From assembly GCA_050734915.1 (NCBI GenBank), contig JBOHUX010000123.1, positions 1 through 7,147 of the forward strand: 7,147 nucleotides of DNA, given 5' to 3'. The position numbers and the translations under genes were made by a program. Shown in pieces: positions 5,269 through 7,147 of this stretch. The notes under the pieces are model-generated. The model did no database searches. It saw nothing but the letters and a program-made list of their open reading frames with translations, and had not been told where the DNA came from. The DNA comes from JBOHUX01 sp050734915. GTDB taxonomy: Bacteria; Chloroflexota; Dormibacteria; Dormibacterales; Dormibacteraceae. How positions within the stretch are numbered: the stretch's first letter is position 1; each line of letters begins with the position of its first letter.

Positions 5269-7147
5269 ATGCTCCTGCAGTTCCTCCTCTTCTTCGCCTT
5301 CGCCTCGGCCACCACCACCTTGGCCGTCCTCGTGCCCGGAGCCGTGCGAGCGCGGGTCTGGGTGGGGCTGCCGCTGGGGGTGGCCGCGCTGGCGGTCGCC
5401 GGCTGGCTGCTGGCCCTGGTCAGCGGCGGCCAGCCGGCGGGCATCGCCACCGGGCTACTGGGGCTGGCCTCGGCCGTCGTCGCGCGCCTCCTGCTCCGCC
5501 GCTTCAGCTGGCTCGCGGCCCAGGTGCTCGCCATGGTCACCCTGGGCGCGGTCGCCTACCTCGTGTACGCGGCCGCCCTCACCTACGCCGAGAACCTCAA
5601 CCCGGCCGGGGTGGCGGGCTCGACGCTTCTGCTCCTGCTCGAGATCTGCGCCCTTACGCTGAGCCTCAGCTACGCATTCGAGATCCTCGACGTGCTCGGC
5701 CGGCGGGATGTGGCGACCCACCGCTTCGATGCCGCCCACCAGCCGCCGATCGCGCTCCAGGTCCCCACCTACAACGAGCCCGTCGAGGTGGTCGGCGAGA
5801 CGCTGCGAGCGCTCGCCGCCGTCGACTATCCGAGTCTCATCGTGCAGGTCGTCGACAACAACACGACCGACCCCGCCGTCTGGCGTCCGCTGGAGGATCT
5901 CTGCGCCCGGCTCGGCCCCCGGTTCCAGTTCATGCATCTCGAGAACTGGCCCGGCTTCAAGGCGGGGGCGCTCAACGAGGCGACCCGGCGGCTGCCGCAC
6001 GAGGTTCAGGTGGTGGGGATCGTGGACGCCGACTACCTGGTCCGTTCCGACTTCGCGCGGTCGGTCGCCGGCCACTTCGCGGACCCCACGGTGGCGTTCG
6101 TGCAGACCCCGCAGGACTACCGAGACTGGCGGGACGACTCCTATCTGCGCGGGCTCTTCTACAGCTACCGGTACTTCTTCGAGATCACCATGCCGGCCCG
6201 TGCCCACCGGGACGCGATCATCTTCGCCGGCACCATGGGCCTGATCAGGCGCTCCGTGCTGGAGGAGGTGGGGGGCTGGAACACGGCCTGCATCACGGAG
6301 GACGCCGAGGCGAGCTTGCGCATGCTCGGCCACGGCTACCAGGGCGTCTACATCCCGGAGGCCTACGGCGAGGGCCTGATGCCGCTCAGCTTCGACGGGC
6401 TCAAGAAGCAGCGCTTCCGGTGGGCGCTGGGCGGCATCCAGATCCTGCGTCAGCACTGGCGCGACCTGCTGCCCTGGGGCGGACACCGGCGGCTTCACCT
6501 GACCCGCGCGCAGCGCCTCCACTACCTGCTGGGCAGCGTCCAGTGGTTCGGGGATCTGCTCATGGTGCTGTTCACCGCGCTCCTGGTGCTGACCGCGATC
6601 ACGACCGCCCTCCATCACCAGCTTCCCTTGAGGCGCCTGACCGGTTCGGTCCTCGTCGTCCCCCTCGTCTTCCTACTGACCGGGCTCGCGCGTGCCGTCT
6701 GGGCGATGAGGGCGACCACCGGCTGCACCTGGCGCGACGCCGTCCGCGGGCTACAGGTCTGGTTCGCGCTCAGCTGGGTGGTGAGCCTCGCCTGCATGAA
6801 GGGGCTGGTCGGTTCGGAGACGGCGTTCCTGCGAACGCCCAAGCAGAGAGAGGGTGGCCGCAGCTGGCTGCGGGCGATCCGAGCCTGCAAGGCGGAGACC
6901 CTCATCTTCGTATGCGGTGGCCTGGCAATGATCGCCATGGTCGCCCGGGCGCCCAGCTTCACCACCGCTGCCCTCGGCGGGCTCCTCTTCTTCCAGTCCC
7001 TGGTCTACCTCAACGCGCCCTGGGCGAGCACGGCCGCCGAGGGGGTGCCCCTGACCCCGCTCCGGCGCCTCTACCGCTACTCGGCCCAGACCACCGGCGA
7101 GCGCCCGGGCGCCGGGCGCCGCGCGGTGCTGCTGCCCGCGCTCGTCC
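5269..7147 (+). CDS. Cellulose-synthase-like family-2 processive glycosyltransferase (3' end beyond window)
   Basis: The frame stays open for 626 codons to the window edge, so the C-terminus is missing. It is an integral membrane enzyme that should polymerise a sugar from a nucleotide donor on the cytosolic face and probably export the chain. About five N-terminal membrane segments lie near 3-23, 32-51, 56-74, 80-103 and 115-137. The catalytic domain spans about 160-395, with VPTYNEP (165-171), Asp196 in VVDNNTTD, NWPGFKAGALNEA (226-238), the VDADY DxD pair Asp253/Asp255, the catalytic-base triplet TED (343-345) and QRFRW (381-385). These are the full D, DxD, TED, QxxRW set of BcsA-like synthases. 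Then come an interface-helix-like stretch (386-404) and further segments near 420-445, 457-480, 493-512, 541-560 and 564-586, with FLRTPK at 520-525. BcsA's FFCGS is replaced by FAGTM, and no PilZ domain is visible. The polymer (beta-glucan, mannan or other) cannot be assigned. In-frame starts at 5218 (ATG) and 5221 (GTG) would add 17 or 16 residues; none has a clear ribosome-binding site. Confidence 0.9.
   Translation, partial: MLLQFLLFFAFASATTTLAVLVPGAVRARVWVGLPLGVAALAVAGWLLALVSGGQPAGIATGLLGLASAVVARLLLRRFSWLAAQVLAMVTLGAVAYLVYAAALTYAENLNPAGVAGSTLLLLLEICALTLSLSYAFEILDVLGRRDVATHRFDAAHQPPIALQVPTYNEPVEVVGETLRALAAVDYPSLIVQVVDNNTTDPAVWRPLEDLCARLGPRFQFMHLENWPGFKAGALNEATRRLPHEVQVVGIVDADYLVRSDFARSVAGHFADPTVAFVQTPQDYRDWRDDSYLRGLFYSYRYFFEITMPARAHRDAIIFAGTMGLIRRSVLEEVGGWNTACITEDAEASLRMLGHGYQGVYIPEAYGEGLMPLSFDGLKKQRFRWALGGIQILRQHWRDLLPWGGHRRLHLTRAQRLHYLLGSVQWFGDLLMVLFTALLVLTAITTALHHQLPLRRLTGSVLVVPLVFLLTGLARAVWAMRATTGCTWRDAVRGLQVWFALSWVVSLACMKGLVGSETAFLRTPKQREGGRSWLRAIRACKAETLIFVCGGLAMIAMVARAPSFTTAALGGLLFFQSLVYLNAPWASTAAEGVPLTPLRRLYRYSAQTTGERPGAGRRAVLLPALV

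Noticed and set aside
5708..6244. Plus-strand 178-codon frame inside the glycosyltransferase
   Set aside because: Arg/Ser/Thr/Pro-rich out-of-frame shadow of the real gene that starts near 5269.
5455..6618. Minus-strand open frame (387 codons) opposite the glycosyltransferase
   Set aside because: The plus strand carries the complete GT2 motif set in another frame; the antisense translation is low complexity.

Overview
The window is GC-rich, compactly coded DNA, and all five recognisable genes lie on the plus strand. It looks chromosomal and free-living. Codon third positions are mostly G or C from about 1600 onward. The style (ECF sigma factor with a non-zinc membrane anti-sigma partner, GABA-type aminotransferase and permease, cellulose-synthase-like glycosyltransferase) fits a soil-type high-GC lineage such as Chloroflexota, Dormibacterota or Actinobacteriota. 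No marker gene is present, so the phylum is only a guess.

Region 1 (1-1476) holds a sigma/anti-sigma pair: an ECF sigma factor (about 227-772) coupled through TGATG to a single-pass membrane protein (772-1443), probably its anti-sigma factor. A segment upstream of the sigma gene (117-203) is a near copy of the 3' end of the anti-sigma gene and the bases after it (1390-1476). The 75-bp core differs at 5 positions, without gaps. In frame 3 this upstream copy still reads as the C-terminus of a paralogous protein. The locus therefore seems to derive from a tandem or decayed duplication of the sigma/anti-sigma cassette.

Region 2 (1597-5139) looks like an amino-acid (probably GABA) utilisation module. 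It contains a cysteine-free MerR-family regulator, a class-III PLP aminotransferase with all the GabT active-site residues, and a 12-TM APC-superfamily permease whose start codon overlaps the aminotransferase stop by 8 bases. The likely scheme is uptake of the omega-amino acid by the permease, transamination to the semialdehyde, and local control by the MerR protein at the short intergenic region 2083-2153. No succinate-semialdehyde dehydrogenase gene is present in the window.

Region 3 (5140-7147) starts with a 129-base intergenic region holding a hairpin, and continues into a cellulose-synthase-like processive family-2 glycosyltransferase that runs off the right edge. No RNA genes, CRISPR array, insertion sequence or phage gene was seen. 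Nothing here is clearly a new biological system. The points most worth a second look are the duplicated anti-sigma tail, the unclassified extracytoplasmic domain of the anti-sigma protein, and the MerR-controlled aminotransferase/permease unit.
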